64,000 nucleotides of DNA, from assembly GCA_950295325.1 (NCBI GenBank), contig OX485804.1, forward strand, positions 32,982,001 through 33,046,000. Reading direction: 5' to 3'. The notes under the pieces were generated by a model that was given only the letters and a program-made list of their open reading frames with translations, did not search any database and had not been told where the DNA came from. The DNA is from Polytrichum commune. Taxonomy: Eukaryota > Streptophyta > Polytrichopsida > Polytrichales > Polytrichaceae. Position numbers and translations under genes: made by a program. Of the stretch, positions 1 to 13,261 are shown piece by piece (the stretch's first letter is position 1; each line of letters starts with the position of its first letter).

Positions 1-391
1 CACCGAAAACTTACCAAACATGGAAGGTCTTGTATGCAAAACAACCATCTCCCAACCAAAAGTCTTGTTGAGTTAGAGGATAATTCTATTTTATAATGTC
101 CTCCATGCTGACTCAGTCAGGTTGAATGTGGAGAAGGAAGCATAGCATGGGGTCCAGTCAGGTTTCATTGCACGGTTGTCACGAGTGTGCGACCACAGGA
201 TATAATAACACATGAGGTGATGAAATAGGGACTGAGTTCTCAAGAGATCGGGAAAATGAGGACCAGAGAAATACTGAGTTGGGTGGCCCAATCACTAAAC
301 CAGCCAAACATGCCACAACCTACCCAACCAAATTATCTAATTTGACTTCTGTAAAAAGCTGTTTAATTGGTGAAATTTGACGTATTTGCAG

Positions 392-2176
392 TGCCCGCAC
401 GATGGTCAATGCCCAATGGACAAGACTGACAAGTGGTGTCATTTCATTCAACGAGTACAGCGAACTCCTTCCCAGCGCATTACCAAGGTTGTTGCTTCCT
501 TCAGTTACTCCCTATCCCATCAAAATGTTTATGTGAAAACATGAGTCATTTAGAGTCTCGATCAAACAAATAGTAACTGTGGTGCCTCAATACAAAGACT
601 ATATACATATTTACTTACTACATATGTGAGGTGGACTACTTTCCAAGCAAGAAGTGCAGGTCTAGTTCTTTGCCTACTTATTCACAAGAAATTTCTTGAC
701 TCTCATTTGATTGTCTAGCCCATGGTGTGGTCTCTTCATATAAGCTGTGTGATCCTTATATGGTCTCTCTTCTTAATCAGACACCTATATTTGAGTGGTA
801 CATGGCAAGACTTCCAGTTAAGAATGGACACTAAATATACATGTGTTACTAAGAGATATGTGCTCAAAATATAGATGCCATTATAGGTTCAACAATGAAC
901 ACAATTGGGAGGGCCTCTGTGACCTCTACTCCAATTTTAAAACTCGAAATGACAGTCTGTGTGATTCATTGCAATTGCTAACCGGTTGAGACAATTTCTG
1001 AGCTGATGCAACAGAGAGTTGTCTGTGGGGTTGAATGTGCCCACAATGGGGCCACATACCTTAGTTCTAAAGCTTCCAAATCTGTGTTGCATGTGTAGAG
1101 GCATAGTAGCCAGGCTCTACGGGCTTTTGAGGATGAGAAATTCTCTTTTGTAGTACTCCGACGCGGCATCCGACCCAGGTACACATCATCCTACCTTTTG
1201 ATGACAACATATTGTCCCCAGCTGTTCTATACATAAGGTAGACGTGCCTAATTTGGTTACTTATCTTAATTGGACACTATATTTGAGTGGTATGTGGTTA
1301 GGTGTGGCTCCAAGAACGGATGCCAACAAGAAATGTGCTTAAACGAGATTGGACTAAGCCTCAATAGTTAACATGATTGGGTGTGTGTGTGTGGGGAGGA
1401 CCTATATGACCATATGATGATAAAGAGAATACTCATTTTGATAATGAATAAAATATTTATATGAGCTTTTAAAATTATGGGGAAAGTGGCTACTGCCTTG
1501 GTTTGGATTTGGATTTGGATTTGGATTTGCTAACCATCCTGCACTAAATGGTGTGGCTCATATTCTAGGAGAAGTGCGCTAGTTGGAAAAAGTAACCATT
1601 TATGACCCATCTACCTTACATCTCTTCACATTCCTAAGTTGGCAAGTACAACATCACCACATTTCTTTGTTACAAAACTGTTGTTTTGGGCTACAGCTTT
1701 AGGGTTTGTCTCTGGTGATCTATCTCTATGTCTCTCACGATGTACCAAAATGTCTCTGCAGTCTACCCTATCCCTTAGAGGGCCTCCAAATTGTGGCACC
1801 ACCTGAAGACTCAGACATTGGCCACGATGACGATTTTGAAGTTATGGAAGAATCTGCAAGTGGTGAGGTTTTGGCTCCTCCAGATGCGGAGGAGCAAGTA
1901 GATGGATCCGAAGAGGAGTATGAGGAGGAGGAAGAAGAAGATGAGGAATTAGGCGAAGATGATGATAGTGTGGCTGATGTAGGAAGTGGGTGGGCACGAA
2001 TTGTGAGGTCACCGGTGCGGCGGGGTCGTAGGACAATACTAGATTTATGCATGGCAACCGAGAAGGATGGCTCGCGGGGCGTAATCACACGTGTTGTTTG
2101 CTCACGAAGAGGGCATGCGGCACCCCTCCATCCACAGGCTCGGAAATCGCGATGGGGCGATCTCTGGCCCTGCTAA
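392..2176 (+). CDS. RSM22/METTL17-like mitochondrial ribosome assembly protein, 3' exons (partial)
   Basis: This is the 3' part of a spliced gene. Three exons are visible: 392-487, 1114-1178 and 1762-2176 (stop at 2174-2176). Each has AG/GT borders and the phases join (0, then 2, completed by T at 1762). Exon one encodes CPHDGQCPMDKTDKWCHF; exon two encodes AFEDEKFSFVVLRRG; the last has an acidic E/D-rich stretch, then GWARIVRSPVRRGRR and a C-terminal ARKSRWGDLWP. This order is that of plant RSM22/METTL17-family proteins, methyltransferase-like factors that act in mitochondrial small-subunit assembly. The spaced cysteines of exon one match the family's metal (Fe-S) cluster ligands. The methyltransferase core should lie upstream; I could not identify its exons in 1-391, so the gene runs off the left edge. 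An inverted-repeat element (1234-1619) occupies the last intron. The family call is by recognition, not by search. Confidence 0.8.
1234..1619. mobile_element. Family B miniature inverted-repeat element (about 386 bp) in RSM22 intron
   Basis: The left end starts TAAGGTAGACGTGCC and the right end reads GACCCATCTACCTTA, so the outer 9-10 bases are inverted. The inside has landmarks shared by many copies here: ATATTTGAGTGGTATGTGG, CAAGAACGGATGCC, AACATGATTGGG, GAGCTTTTAAAATTATG and CCTAGGAGAAGTG. No coding capacity is seen. It lies wholly between the RSM22 exons at 1178 and 1762. A partial relative sits at about 775-950, also intronic. Confidence 0.7.
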
Positions 2177-2585
2177 CTTAATTTGATGGTGTTTTAGTCC
2201 TTCAAAAGAAAATTTTAGACACACATGTCATGTTTGTTATGTCTGGAGATGACTACAGATTGGACACCATATGAATAAAGATTGAATTTACACTGACACT
2301 TGAATAGGCACCCAAGAAAATTACCATGCATTCAACCAAGTAATAATGAGTTGTGCAATGGAGTTTTCCTTGAAAGAAGTTGGAACCCATAGTTTAGTAT
2401 AGGTAAGTACTATGGGCATGAACGAGTTGAACAAGGGAAAAGTTCTCATACTTATTCAAATTGAAAACTGCGTAGCCTCAAGCTATAATGCAGCACAAAT
2501 CGACAACAAAATGATTTGTGCAATTTGAAACCAAAGATTGTGACACTAAAGATGATTTCATCGTCACAATCGAGGTATAAAAACT
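2177..2585. other. Short convergent intergenic gap
   Basis: These 409 bases separate the stop codons of the convergent RSM22 (+) and sugar transporter (-) genes. They must hold both 3' UTRs and polyadenylation signals. I see no gene or repeat of note. Confidence 0.6.
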
Positions 2586-5026
2586 CTAGAGAGCAACATC
2601 AGTTGGGTCATCCTTGGGAACCATGCGTTTCCAGAACCAATGCTTGCGCCAAATAAAGCCAACCTCCTCAATAGGCACATTCTTTGTCTCTGGAAGGAGG
2701 AGGTAGACGAAAGAGGTCATGACGATCTCCCAGCCTGCAAAAAACAAGAACGAACCATACTGGAAATGGCATAAGATGCTGAGAAAGGCTTGTGCTATAA
2801 CAAATGTCATTGCGAGATTCGTGGACACAACAATTGCTTGCCCTGCGGAGCGAATTTCCATGGGAAAAATTTCACTGGGAACCAACCATCCTAGTGGTCC
2901 CCAAGACCATGCAAACGCAGAAACAAACGTCGAGACGAAAAATAGGACGAGGCTTCCCAGTCCCTTGGAAAGGACCTTCGTGCCTCCGAATTTTGTGCCC
3001 AATATGACTGCAATTGCAATCTGCCAATTTCAATCACATTGTAAGTAACCACGAGTGAACCAACGTTGCAAAACCTCCATTATCAGTACTTAAATCTAGG
3101 AATGCATTGTCTGCAATTTTAAGCATTTATCAATCGACAATTGAAGATTTTTGGGGTTCTCATTGTTTAAGTTACATAATATGATCCATTTGTGGTTTGA
3201 GATTAGACTAAGAATTGAAGTTTAAAGCGTTCACAAACCTGAGATAGTATCATTTGAACACCACCTTGTATGAGCAATGCCCTTCGGCCTAGTTTATCGA
3301 CAGCCACAATCGACACTATGGTTGAACCAATGTTCACAGCTCCAATAATCGCGGCTGAATATAAAGTTGTATTGGCCCCAAAGCCAATGGTGCTGAATAA
3401 AACAGGTGCATAAAACATAATAACATTGATCCCCGTTAGTTGTTGTAGAAAAGGGATAGCAAAAGAGAATATGAGTTGTGGTCGATACTTTTTTTCCAGC
3501 AAGTTTCGCCACGGATGTTTAACCTGTAGTATATCCAAAAGCAAATGTTAGTGCCATATTTTCATGTGCAATTTCCTTATCCTTTTCTACGAAGCTGGTT
3601 TGTGAACCCAAAAAACACATCAATCGAATCTGTACCTGGTTTGCAAGTTCACTAGCCTCCACAATATCCTCGAATTCAACATCCACATTTTCCACCCCTC
3701 TAATCTTCTGCAAAATCACTCTGCCTTCTGCTCGGTGTCCTCTTTCGATTAGACTGTTAGGGGTGTCGGGAAGGAAAAACGATCCAAGAATGAGCATAAT
3801 TGCAGGAACCATTGCTATTCCCAATGAATATCGCCATCCATGCACATGTGAGGACGTCAAGTAGTTGATTATATTTGCCACCAAGATTCCCAAGGTGATA
3901 GCAAATTGAAACAGAATGTTCAATGCTCCACGATATTGTGCAGGAGCCATTTCGGAAAGGTACAATGGCACGGCCTGGTACCACAAACACGAGATGAACA
4001 ATCAAAAAAATTGATCTAGTTTCAACATAAACTTGATCACAGAATTCACAATAAAACAATGAAACAATAAATAAAATTTATACGATTTTCCTAGAAGACG
4101 GAGATCAATTTAGTACAGTCTGGTACCTGAGAAGCAAAGCCGACTCCAACACCCAATAAAATTCTCCCAATAACAAGCATCGCCAAATCCTGACTAGCTC
4201 CATTAAGAACCGCACCAACAAAAAAACTGATGCCCCCCATGAACATGGTCCACTTGCGTCCATAAAGGCGTGTGATGTAAGATGCAGGGAAAGCGGCGCA
4301 CAAACCGGCAATATACAAAGACGATGTGAACAATTGCAGCAATTGATTGTCGTACTTACAATAGTCGGTATTAATTGCCATATGCTTCTTTTCGTAGACG
4401 GTAGGAAAGAATTTAAGAAGAAACTCATCCATACTCGTAACACCGCCTATTTCACATATACATAAGATAAGATTAATGAGAGTAGCATAAAATCAAACAA
4501 GTTGGATGAATATATCAACAACATCAATAAGCAATCTATGATTACTACACTAAATATGATATTTAGTGTTACTTACTATTTGGAATTATGCAACGCTATA
4601 ATTGTTTAATGTACATCTCACTTTTTACCAACAAAGGTTGAATTGGGTGTTTGGACATTACAGAACATTAACGTCTTTACTTGATAGAAAATTACATCAA
4701 TAAAAAATAATATATAAGAGTGTGGAACTCCGAATAGTATGTGACACTAGATTTCATTTTCTATGTAGTTTGTAATTAGTTGAAATGATACAAATTTTCA
4801 GTTTTTCTTTTTCTGTTTAAATGCATCTTGGATAGAGCAGAGCAACAATTTTTATAGCATAAACACAACTTTTAGCATTACCTGATATCCCGATGTCATA
4901 TCCGAAAATGAGGCCACCAAATGCCCCCACAATGCATGTTAAGAAGACATATCCTGTAAAATGACCCTCATACTCGGTCCTCTTTGGGTTGAGTGTGTGA
5001 ACATGGTGAACTCCTCCCTTCCCCAT
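2586..5026 (-). CDS. STP-type monosaccharide/H+ symporter (MFS), complete, 5 exons
   Basis: Five exons join without phase conflict: 5026-4882, 4446-4127, 3974-3636, 3523-3239 and 3020-2586 (145+320+339+285+435 nt; 507 aa plus stop), the usual length for the family. It is a plasma-membrane hexose/proton symporter of the sugar porter group. Visible hallmarks are [18 protein letters not shown] in helix 1, [41 protein letters not shown] in helix 7, [26 protein letters not shown], and [11 protein letters not shown] near residue 474. The two cysteines expected to join the extracellular lid to the core are kept: YCKYDNQLL after helix 1 and ILCHFQYG before helix 12. The start ATG at 5026 fits the family N-terminus. 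Introns are 435, 152, 112 and 218 bp; the first contains a miniature element. Substrate among hexoses cannot be told from sequence. Confidence 0.95.
4545..4768. mobile_element. CTACACTAAA-family miniature element in STP intron 1
   Basis: About 224 bp. The left end is CTACACTAAATATGATATTT, itself a palindrome (ACTAAATAT/ATATTTAGT), followed by CTTACTATTTGGAATTATGC. The right part has GGAACTCCGAATAGTATGTG and a worn terminus ending CTATGTAG. The interior shares TTTACCAACAAA and GTTTGGACATTA with copies at 20476, 39709 and 52181. No protein is encoded. The whole element lies within the intron 4447-4881. Confidence 0.8.
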
Positions 5027-8000
5027 CTTCGCAAAAATCTAAACTCACCACAAACAACACAACACGTCAATACATAATCCATTAACATCCTTCACAAATT
5101 CCAATTGTATTCACACATGCACTTGTTCAATTGTTCATTCATCATTGTTCACATCATTACAAGATGGAGTAGTTACTATGTATTAATATGTTGGCGATTT
5201 TTGTGCCTATTATGAACGCTCTTAAGATGACACAACTCTTGCATCCCTTGATTATTTTATGAGCAAATTTAATTGAGACACGTTAGAATCTTGTTGAGAT
5301 TTCTAGAAGGGAAGTATTTGAAGGTGAAATATTGTTCCTATGTCAATGATTTGCCAACTACAAAATGTATCTTCAAGTATTAAATGATGGGTGAGTAATA
5401 GTCCAAATGTGTGTCAAAATTACTTAGATTATACTGTAATTAAGCTCTAATCTGATGTTCAATGAGCATATTCATCTTAAAGGTAACCCAAAGAATAACA
5501 ATTTACAGTAAACCGAGCTTCAAACATGAACTCAAGACATATATAACTTCTCAGTGTTTCACCATCCTTTACTTAGTCACAATATTCGAACTTGAAGCTA
5601 AGAAACATATACAAATGACATGATCTACAGAAGAATTGAAACTATGTCAACTAAATCTCAATTGAGCACACAAACCTGCAGAGAATTGCTCACAAACAAC
5701 AAGAGCAAGAACCACCTTGGGAGGATGTCGTCTATAGAACAAGGCCAAATGACCTTGCGAAAGCTTCGCCTTGAAAGTGCTACCCACATCGGAGAGAACC
5801 AATCGAACCTCCTCATGTGTGTCAAACAGTAGTTAACTACAAAGGAACTCCTCCTTCGGATTATCTCAATAGATTTTCAATTTAGACCTTATATGCATAC
5901 ATAAAATGATGGGCGAGTGGATAAAAATTTATCATGATGTTGCCGGATACATACATGCATTTTCAATACATAAATCACACATAGATTTTGACATTCTCTC
6001 AATTCAATACAAATAAAATGCATCTTATTTAATATATTTATTACTCTTTAAGTGAGATGGCTAGTGTGCCAATATGTAAGTTTCCTAAATTAATTAATTT
6101 AGAGTTATCTAGGATAGCCACGTATGTGTGAATGATACCATAATGTGAATATTAAAAATATATGGATATAAAAAATATAATTACCAAAATACAAATTTAT
6201 TTAAATTAAAAAATTTTTGAATTTTTTTTTATTGCTACAATCCTCTTGGTGAATGCAATTATGACTAAAGATGTTCTTCAAATAATTTGATTATGTGTCA
6301 ATACTTGTTCAACAATATAGAGTCACTCAATTGAGATTATCACAATAGCTTCTTGAATAATTTGGATGGAGTGGGCTCGATGGATGCGTGGACAAGAAGA
6401 AATTCACGAGATCTTTGATAAAATTTGTTATGCATTAAATTGTATTCATAAATTTTTTTATTGAAGTTGATAAACCCTCTACACATATTCATTAAAAAAA
6501 TATTTGGGTCATAAGAAAATTATGGATTTTTTTAATGTTAATCAATTAGAAAAATTATATAAATACATCTCAACTTACTTTCAAGTGTTAAATTAAATTT
6601 CAAATTAAATTTAATGAAATTAAACTTCAATGATATAAAGCAATGGGAAACTTTACACAAACATGCATAAAAGAGCCTTGTGCTCTAGGAATACAAAAAT
6701 AAATTAATCTTGAGAATTATACAATGGAAAATATTGTAATTGCTCACAAATTCATATAAGTGCAGGATTAACATAAATTGTGTGAAAAATTAAAATTCAA
6801 GCTCACTAAGATTGTTAGATTAATTTGAAATTAAATAACCTTCAACCAATTGAAATCATTGAAAATTGAAAATTGAAAATATAAATGTGACCATTGAACA
6901 TAATAAAAATAAAAAATCTACCATTAAAAAAGTGAGAAAAATATATTTTCAATTTAAGTAAATAATATATATATCTATATATATACATGTATATTTAAAT
7001 AACATATCAAATTACAATATTTTTTAAGCATAATAAACTAGCACTATAAAAATAAAGTGAGGGTATTTTTATATTTGATCATATATTAAGGTTATATTTC
7101 ACAAAACCTCTTAAATTTTAGTTTATTATATTCAATGAAGAGCATATAAATTCATAATATTCATATTTCTCTTCTCCAAAACAACCAAAGCGATGAAATG
7201 ATATTTGCCCTCTAATGATATTTCTCTTTTGCCACATAATTCATTTAAGAAATAAAGGTTTCAAATGCTAGTGCCATCTCCTTCAAAATTTTCTAATGAA
7301 TATTGAAAAATGAAAGAGATTTGATATATATATTACGAAAGCTGAAATCTTAATGTACCTCAATTTACATATGAAACCTAAAATGTTATATAGTTTTAAA
7401 AATAATTTGATGCATGAATAAGAATTATAATTTCATAGATTTTCAAATTTCAATGATAGTTAGGGTAACTTATATATACATTATTTATGGGTTTTCTTTT
7501 CAATCTTCAAAGTGTCCCATATAATATTTACAAAACTTGTGGTGAGCAATTGAAATCTTGTTGCATATTTATTGGAATTATTTGTAAGGCAAAGACTATG
7601 CATCAACTTCTTTGTTTCAAAAGCAAATTTCCTAACCACTTTGCATTCACTATTGGACGTTACTTATGCTATTTTTGGTTTAATTGATTTTAATGTGCAT
7701 GTTAACTGTAGTTATACATATCTAGTTTATATATATATATATAGTTAAGTATAGTTGTTCTCTAAAACATACTACATATAAAACATATAAAATATGTTGT
7801 AGCTCTCTACTAGCTTGGGCATAAACTAATTAATTTTTAAAGGTGCCTAAATTAATGGAAAATTAATTTCGTTGAGTGTTAAAAAAAAATAACATTCAAA
7901 TAGTGCCTAAAATCATAATAATGCGAGTGACATTGACTGAAATCCAACAAAGTAGATTTGCTAAGCAAAATCCTAACATACAAGTACAAAACAAATTTTA

Positions 8001-8465
8001 GGGTAAAGAATGTTAGTTAAGAAAAGTGTTTAGGTTAATCATAGCCGCCGTAAATTATAAAAATGAATTGAATGAATGTCTATCTTATTTTAAGTTATTT
8101 TTTGAATCTGGCCAATTTAAAAAATAAAATGTAGAGCTTTTCCTTATTACATGTATCTAGTGTTATTATCACCAAAATCTACTAATATAACCATGAACTC
8201 AAGTGAAACATAAAAGTGACTTTAGATGCATATTCTTTTTTATTGGAGTCAATTTTTTATAATTTATTTTTGTTATAATAAACTTGATCTATTGTTCTGA
8301 TACCAAAATAAATGGTGTAAAAGTTTTATTCTAAATTACTTTTTATATATAAAAATGTTCAATCTTAGTGTATACTTCATGCCCAAAGTTTAACAATCTG
8401 GACAATGTGACTTATAATCTTCTACTGTGCAGTTGATTTGTGCAAATTATAGAAGAATAAATATC
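5027..8465. other. AT-rich divergent intergenic region
   Basis: This is the 3.4-kb space between the divergent sugar transporter (-) and DUF707 (+) genes, so both promoters lie here. The middle (about 6000-8300) is strongly AT-rich with (TA)n runs near 6966 and 7730. The stretch 7585-7800 is related to 56033-56230. I recognise no coding exon; small open frames at 5620 and 7487 look like chance or repeat. Confidence 0.5.
7585..7800. repeat. Dispersed repeat, copy 1 (partner near 56033-56230)
   Basis: The segment starting ACTATGCATCAACTTCTTTG and continuing through AAATTTCCTAACCACTTTGC, GTTAACTGTAGTTATA and a (TA)n run recurs at 56033-56230 in the same order and strand. It sits upstream of the DUF707 gene. 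It may be a piece of a larger transposon; no coding frame is shared between copies. Confidence 0.6.
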
Positions 8466-11400
8466 ATGTTGCTCAAAGTGCGAATAGTGAATCTTTTTCC
8501 ATGGATTCTAGTGTTGTTAATATTTGTTCCACTTTTTCAAAATCCTCTATCAATTGGTATTTGCTATAATTGTGAGGTTGAAGAAAAGATTGAAGAAATA
8601 ACCCCCCTTCCACTACAAATACAAAATACATTTGGATTTGATGGTTGTATTAAGGAAGATGACCTTGTGAGAAAGCTTCCACAAGGATTCATTCACAAGA
8701 CAACAAACTATTATCTTCATAATATCTCCACCTCACTAGAAAAGGTGTCTATTTTTGCTTAGTCTTTTCTCACTTCATGTGCGCATATTGTTACTAAGAG
8801 TTTTTTATATTTATGACATTATTTTGTAAGTTTGATGTAGTTCCTCCCAAATAGTGTTTTGAATCTATAAAAATATGAAAATGTTTATTGTTCATCCCTG
8901 TCTTATATCACACCTAATTCTTGGATCCATGAACACCCTGAGTTTGTTGATTAATGTTATATTCATATAGTGATAGGAGAATATCCTCACATTCACATTA
9001 GTGCAAGAGCAATGTAATTTTATTTTATTTTTCTTTTCTTGTTCATGTAGTGATGCAAGATATTAGTCTTCTTCATATGAAGGTTCGGCTCTTTCATATT
9101 GTCGCAGGATGTCAAAAAAACACCAAAGAGTTTATTAGCGATTGCTGTTGGAGCTCCACAGAATGCAAGTGTTGATGCGATCATTCGGAAGGTAATGCCG
9201 AGTCAAGTTTTATAATTTATTAATCTATTCATATATATACATGCATATATACGCAAACGTGTAAACTCACTCTGTTGAAATTATATGCAATTATATTGCA
9301 ACTACTTTAACGCGTAGAATGATTTTGGGGTTTGGATTGCAGTTTCCCAAGGAGCATTTTCAAATAATTTTGTTTCATTATGACAACCATGTCGATAGTT
9401 GGAGTGATTTCAAATGGAATGATCAAGTTATCCATATTCAGAGTATAGGCCAAACCAAGTGGTAAGAAATGAGATCATCAAAATTTTGGACCTCTAGTTG
9501 ACACTTTGATTGTTCTATTCTCAAAATTCACATTAGATGAGTTAGTAAAGTTTTATATAAAGTAACATATGGGAGGGTTGAAACCATGAGTTTTAGAGGA
9601 ATCTTCTTCAATATTATTTTTTCAAAAATCCTCAAAACAAATTTAAGGATGATGAGCATCAAGTTGACAACCGTCTTGAACATCGCTCAAAGTCTAAAAG
9701 AGGGTCTATGATTTTGGGTTGAACAACTTCATGTAAATTTTATTTATTTATTTCGTCGTCGTCGTTGTTGTTGTTGTTATTTGAATTTTCAAGTTTTTCC
9801 ATTTTCAATGGTTGCTATATGGATGAATAATCAAAGTTATGAGTTTTTGTGACATGCTTTTGGTCCAAGGTGATTTGCATGTGTAAAAAAAACGATCTAT
9901 TCACAAAGACAACTTACTTCCACAAATTAGTGTAGTACTCATGACGTGGAAGGCTTATGTTGCAGGTGGTTCTCCAAAAGATTTCTGCACCCAGATGTTG
10001 TGGAGCCCTATGAGTACATCTTCATATGGGATGAAGACTTGGGTGTTAGCGACTTCGATCCTCTCAAGTGAGTTGCATTCATTCTTTAATTGCTCATCCT
10101 GCATTCATGATTGTTATTATGCAACAAATGGATTATATATTCTTACATAAGATAGAACTAATGAGCCAACTGACATTTAACTAAATAATAACAAAAAAAG
10201 TCTGGAACGATTAATGCATATGTGTAGAGAGTATCAATGGCGCCATCGATAGATTCACATTGCAAAAGAGACCATGCAAGGAAGAAATATGAACCATATG
10301 ATGAAAACTCAAATTTCTATACATGCTTTGAAAAGCAAGGTGATTGAAACACAACTATAGATGCATGTTTTTCAAAATAAACAGTGTAAATGTACTAAAA
10401 TGAGTCTACAACTAGAAAAAATACAGTCCACATCTAAGGCTTGTTTTAAACATTTCTATCATATATGTCGTCAATAAATCTACTTGTCTGCAACTTTCAT
10501 CAAGTCCAAAATCCATGCATAAGTCAAGAATTTTGACTTATGCTAATACCTCATGTTCACCCGATTCTAAACCTAGTAAATTAATAGCATAGAAGCTAGT
10601 TGTACACATGATGGTGCTTCGACAACGATTGATATTGCGGTGAGTGTCGTCACCTTGGGCAGGTTCTTAGAGATCATGAAGAAGAACGAATTGCAAATAG
10701 CACAACCTGCAGTTGACAAAAGTGAGAGCTGGCCCATCACCCAACGCCTGGAGGGGCGAGAAATGCACACGCGGACCTCATGGGGTAGCCTTCCAGACAA
10801 GTGTACAAATACCAGTACTCATCCTCCATGTGCAGGGTAATGTACCCAATTACCAATTCGATTCGATTCGATTCAATTCGATTCAATTCAATTTTAAGAG
10901 AAAATCAAAAGAAATTGCAAGTGAAGGATTGATTCTGTTGCATCTGCTACAAGTCTCGCTGTTTTGTCCAGAGATCTTCGTGCGCAACAGAAAGCACTTG
11001 TATTTCTCGTAGTTTCTTTGTATCCGTCCGTTGTCAAGCATAATATCATCGTTTTGGAGAGGAGGTCATTCTGGGTATTTTGCTAGTGTGGAATGCCTGC
11101 CTGTACAGTTCTTTACTCGTAATGCCCCCTCCATATGGGGAGAAATGCCCACCGCACACGGAAAATTATATTGACATGCTTTCTGCATTGCCATGTAGTG
11201 AAGGGAGAGCATCATGCTATACATATCGTATGGGTGTCAAGGTTTAGGGTTTAGTAATGAAGTAGAGGATGTTCATGAACTAGGTGATGAGAGCAAGTAG
11301 TAGGCAATAGAGATAAGGTAAGTACTGGGTGCCTACTACTGTTCGTGGCAGGTCTGTGGCAGGAGGACACTTGTTCTTTAGCGGACGTTGTGGTCAGGTT

Positions 11401-13261
11401 ATGGTAGGGTCATTGCTTATGAGTGATATTGTGTCTCATATCCAATGAAGAATAGACATGTCAAAAAAATTGCTTGATGTGACCAATAGACTATTTAGCA
11501 TTCATGATGTTGATGTTCAGGTTTGTGGAAATCCAAGCGCCGGTATTTGCGAAGAAGGCTTGGCGGTGTGTTTGGCACCTCATCCAGGTAACACCAAACT
11601 AAACGGCTGGGCTCATTTCTACATGTACATTTTATCTTGATAAACATCGTGCACTTTTGCTGAGGTTCTGCATCAATTTAGTTTAAAATTTACCTAACAG
11701 GAGGAGTCCAATCTTCACCTTAAATTGGTGAAATGAGAGGTTGCATGAGGTCCTCCTATTTCTCAAAATTGCAATCATGGTGGCTTGAGTGACCTTGTTG
11801 CAGAATGACCTGGTGATTGCATGGGGACTTGACTTTCACCTCCGCGAGTGCGTCGATGGTGTTCCTCACGAGCACATGGGCGTTGTGGATGCTCAGTGGA
11901 TACAACACAACAGCGTCGAGTCGCTGGTCAGTTTCCCAGTCTCTCGACGAATTGTAGTCGAAACACCACTCTAGATGTGTTTTTTCCATAAATAACATGG
12001 TACATGTGTATGCAATTAAAACGTGTTTACAACAAGAAATCTAGTCCGCATCCAAGGCTGGATTTTCCCATTGTTATCATAGGGTCCCTTGATGAGAGTG
12101 CATGTATACAATTTCATTGTAAATAAATTTATGCATCGGTCTAGATTTCACGGGGTGGCTAGTATCTGTAGCACTCGTACGGGTCATTGTCTTTAGAACT
12201 TGATTTGGAGTGGCTAAAACATTTCTAAGCATCATTATTTGAGAGCTACTTTCACATTATGAGCATATTTAAGAGTACTAGAGATTATAAAAGAAATTAT
12301 AGATTTTTGTAGGAGTGAAATCAACACCTAAGGGGTCTCGATGGTGACCCAATATTTTAAGAAAGTGGCTTTTAGTTAGTTGTAGACATGACATTTGAAA
12401 GCATAAACGTTTTCTAATTTAGACAAAATTTGTATCAATGAAATATTCTCAATGCCCTCTTTCAAAGCATGTTTCTTTTCTTTGTGAAAGAACAAATCAT
12501 CAATTCATTGAAAGTATTAGAAGTGATTCAGAAACAGCTGCTCTAAAGTGGGGGCAGTTGCCACCCCGGGCTAGATTTATCTCATGATTGGTTTGAATTG
12601 AAATCTTTGTGAATGCTGACGACACATTAGGAATATTCAAAGTAGAAGCAGTCATCTTCTCCTTAAGGAGGGGATGAACCCTAAAACCTCATAACCATTG
12701 TCAAGAGGCTAGATTCTAAGCCAATGTGAGCAGTGTTCAGGAAAGGAAGTGATTCTTCAGAAGTTAAATTGGCGAACACCACTACAGTATGTTTGATTCA
12801 TAATGTGTCTGTTTTCCTACTGTACTTGGATTTTTAGCTGAAATAATTCAATGATATTGCAGGCAACAGCTGGGGGAAAAGAACGGAGCAAGGTATGAAG
12901 AACTCAGGTGCTTGGGAAATTTGCGTTCAAATGAACAATTTGTTGAGGTCTTCGACAGTGCGTTGTCTTGTCACTCATACTGATAACTACAAAATGGTTT
13001 CAAGAGAGAATTGAGGATGTTATAGCCAAAACATCACAGACAATCTTGAGAAATACACTTTTGCAATGGTTGGGGCGCCTTGTGCAAGTCAGGATTGAAA
13101 TTTAAACCCTTGAAGCAAAAAGAAGTAAAAATGTACATGTTAATGCTTGATGTTGTTGTTACAATGTGGAACTTCAGGTGATGGAAAGGAGCCATTTGGA
13201 GTGGGACGAGGACACCAGGAGATGGAATGCAGGCTTGAATCAAATGCAAGATCCAATGTAG
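8466..13261 (+). CDS. DUF707 family protein (glycosyltransferase-like, type II membrane), complete, 9 exons
   Basis: Exons are 8466-8744, 9108-9191, 9343-9461, 9966-10067, 10663-10836, 11521-11587, 11804-11926, 12863-12892 and 13178-13261, giving 353 aa. All borders are GT/AG and all phases agree. Residues about 8-26 (NLFPWILVLLIFVPLF) form a signal anchor; then come KLPQGFIHKTTN, KSLLAIAVGAPQNASVDAII, ILFHYDNHVDSW, QTKWWFSKRFLHPDVVEPYEYI, IWDEDLGVSDFDP, LQIAQPAVDKSESWPIT, HPPCAGFVEIQAPVFAKKAW and NDLVIAWGLDFHLRECV. This is the conserved DUF707 order, described in plants as lysine-ketoglutarate reductase trans-splicing related; the DED motif in a Golgi-type anchor protein suggests a glycosyltransferase-like fold, but activity is unproven. 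The start is the first in-frame ATG of the open frame; no earlier ATG is in frame. Exon 8 is only 30 nt. Confidence 0.9.

Noticed and set aside
1-391. Further RSM22 exons at the window's left edge
   Set aside because: Short fragments such as GFIARLSRVCDHR could be read, but no frame gave a convincing family match with splice sites in phase.
1768-2088. Minus-strand Ser/Pro-rich frames opposite RSM22
   Set aside because: They are shadows of the acidic E/D-rich exon; the plus strand matches a known family and splice phases.
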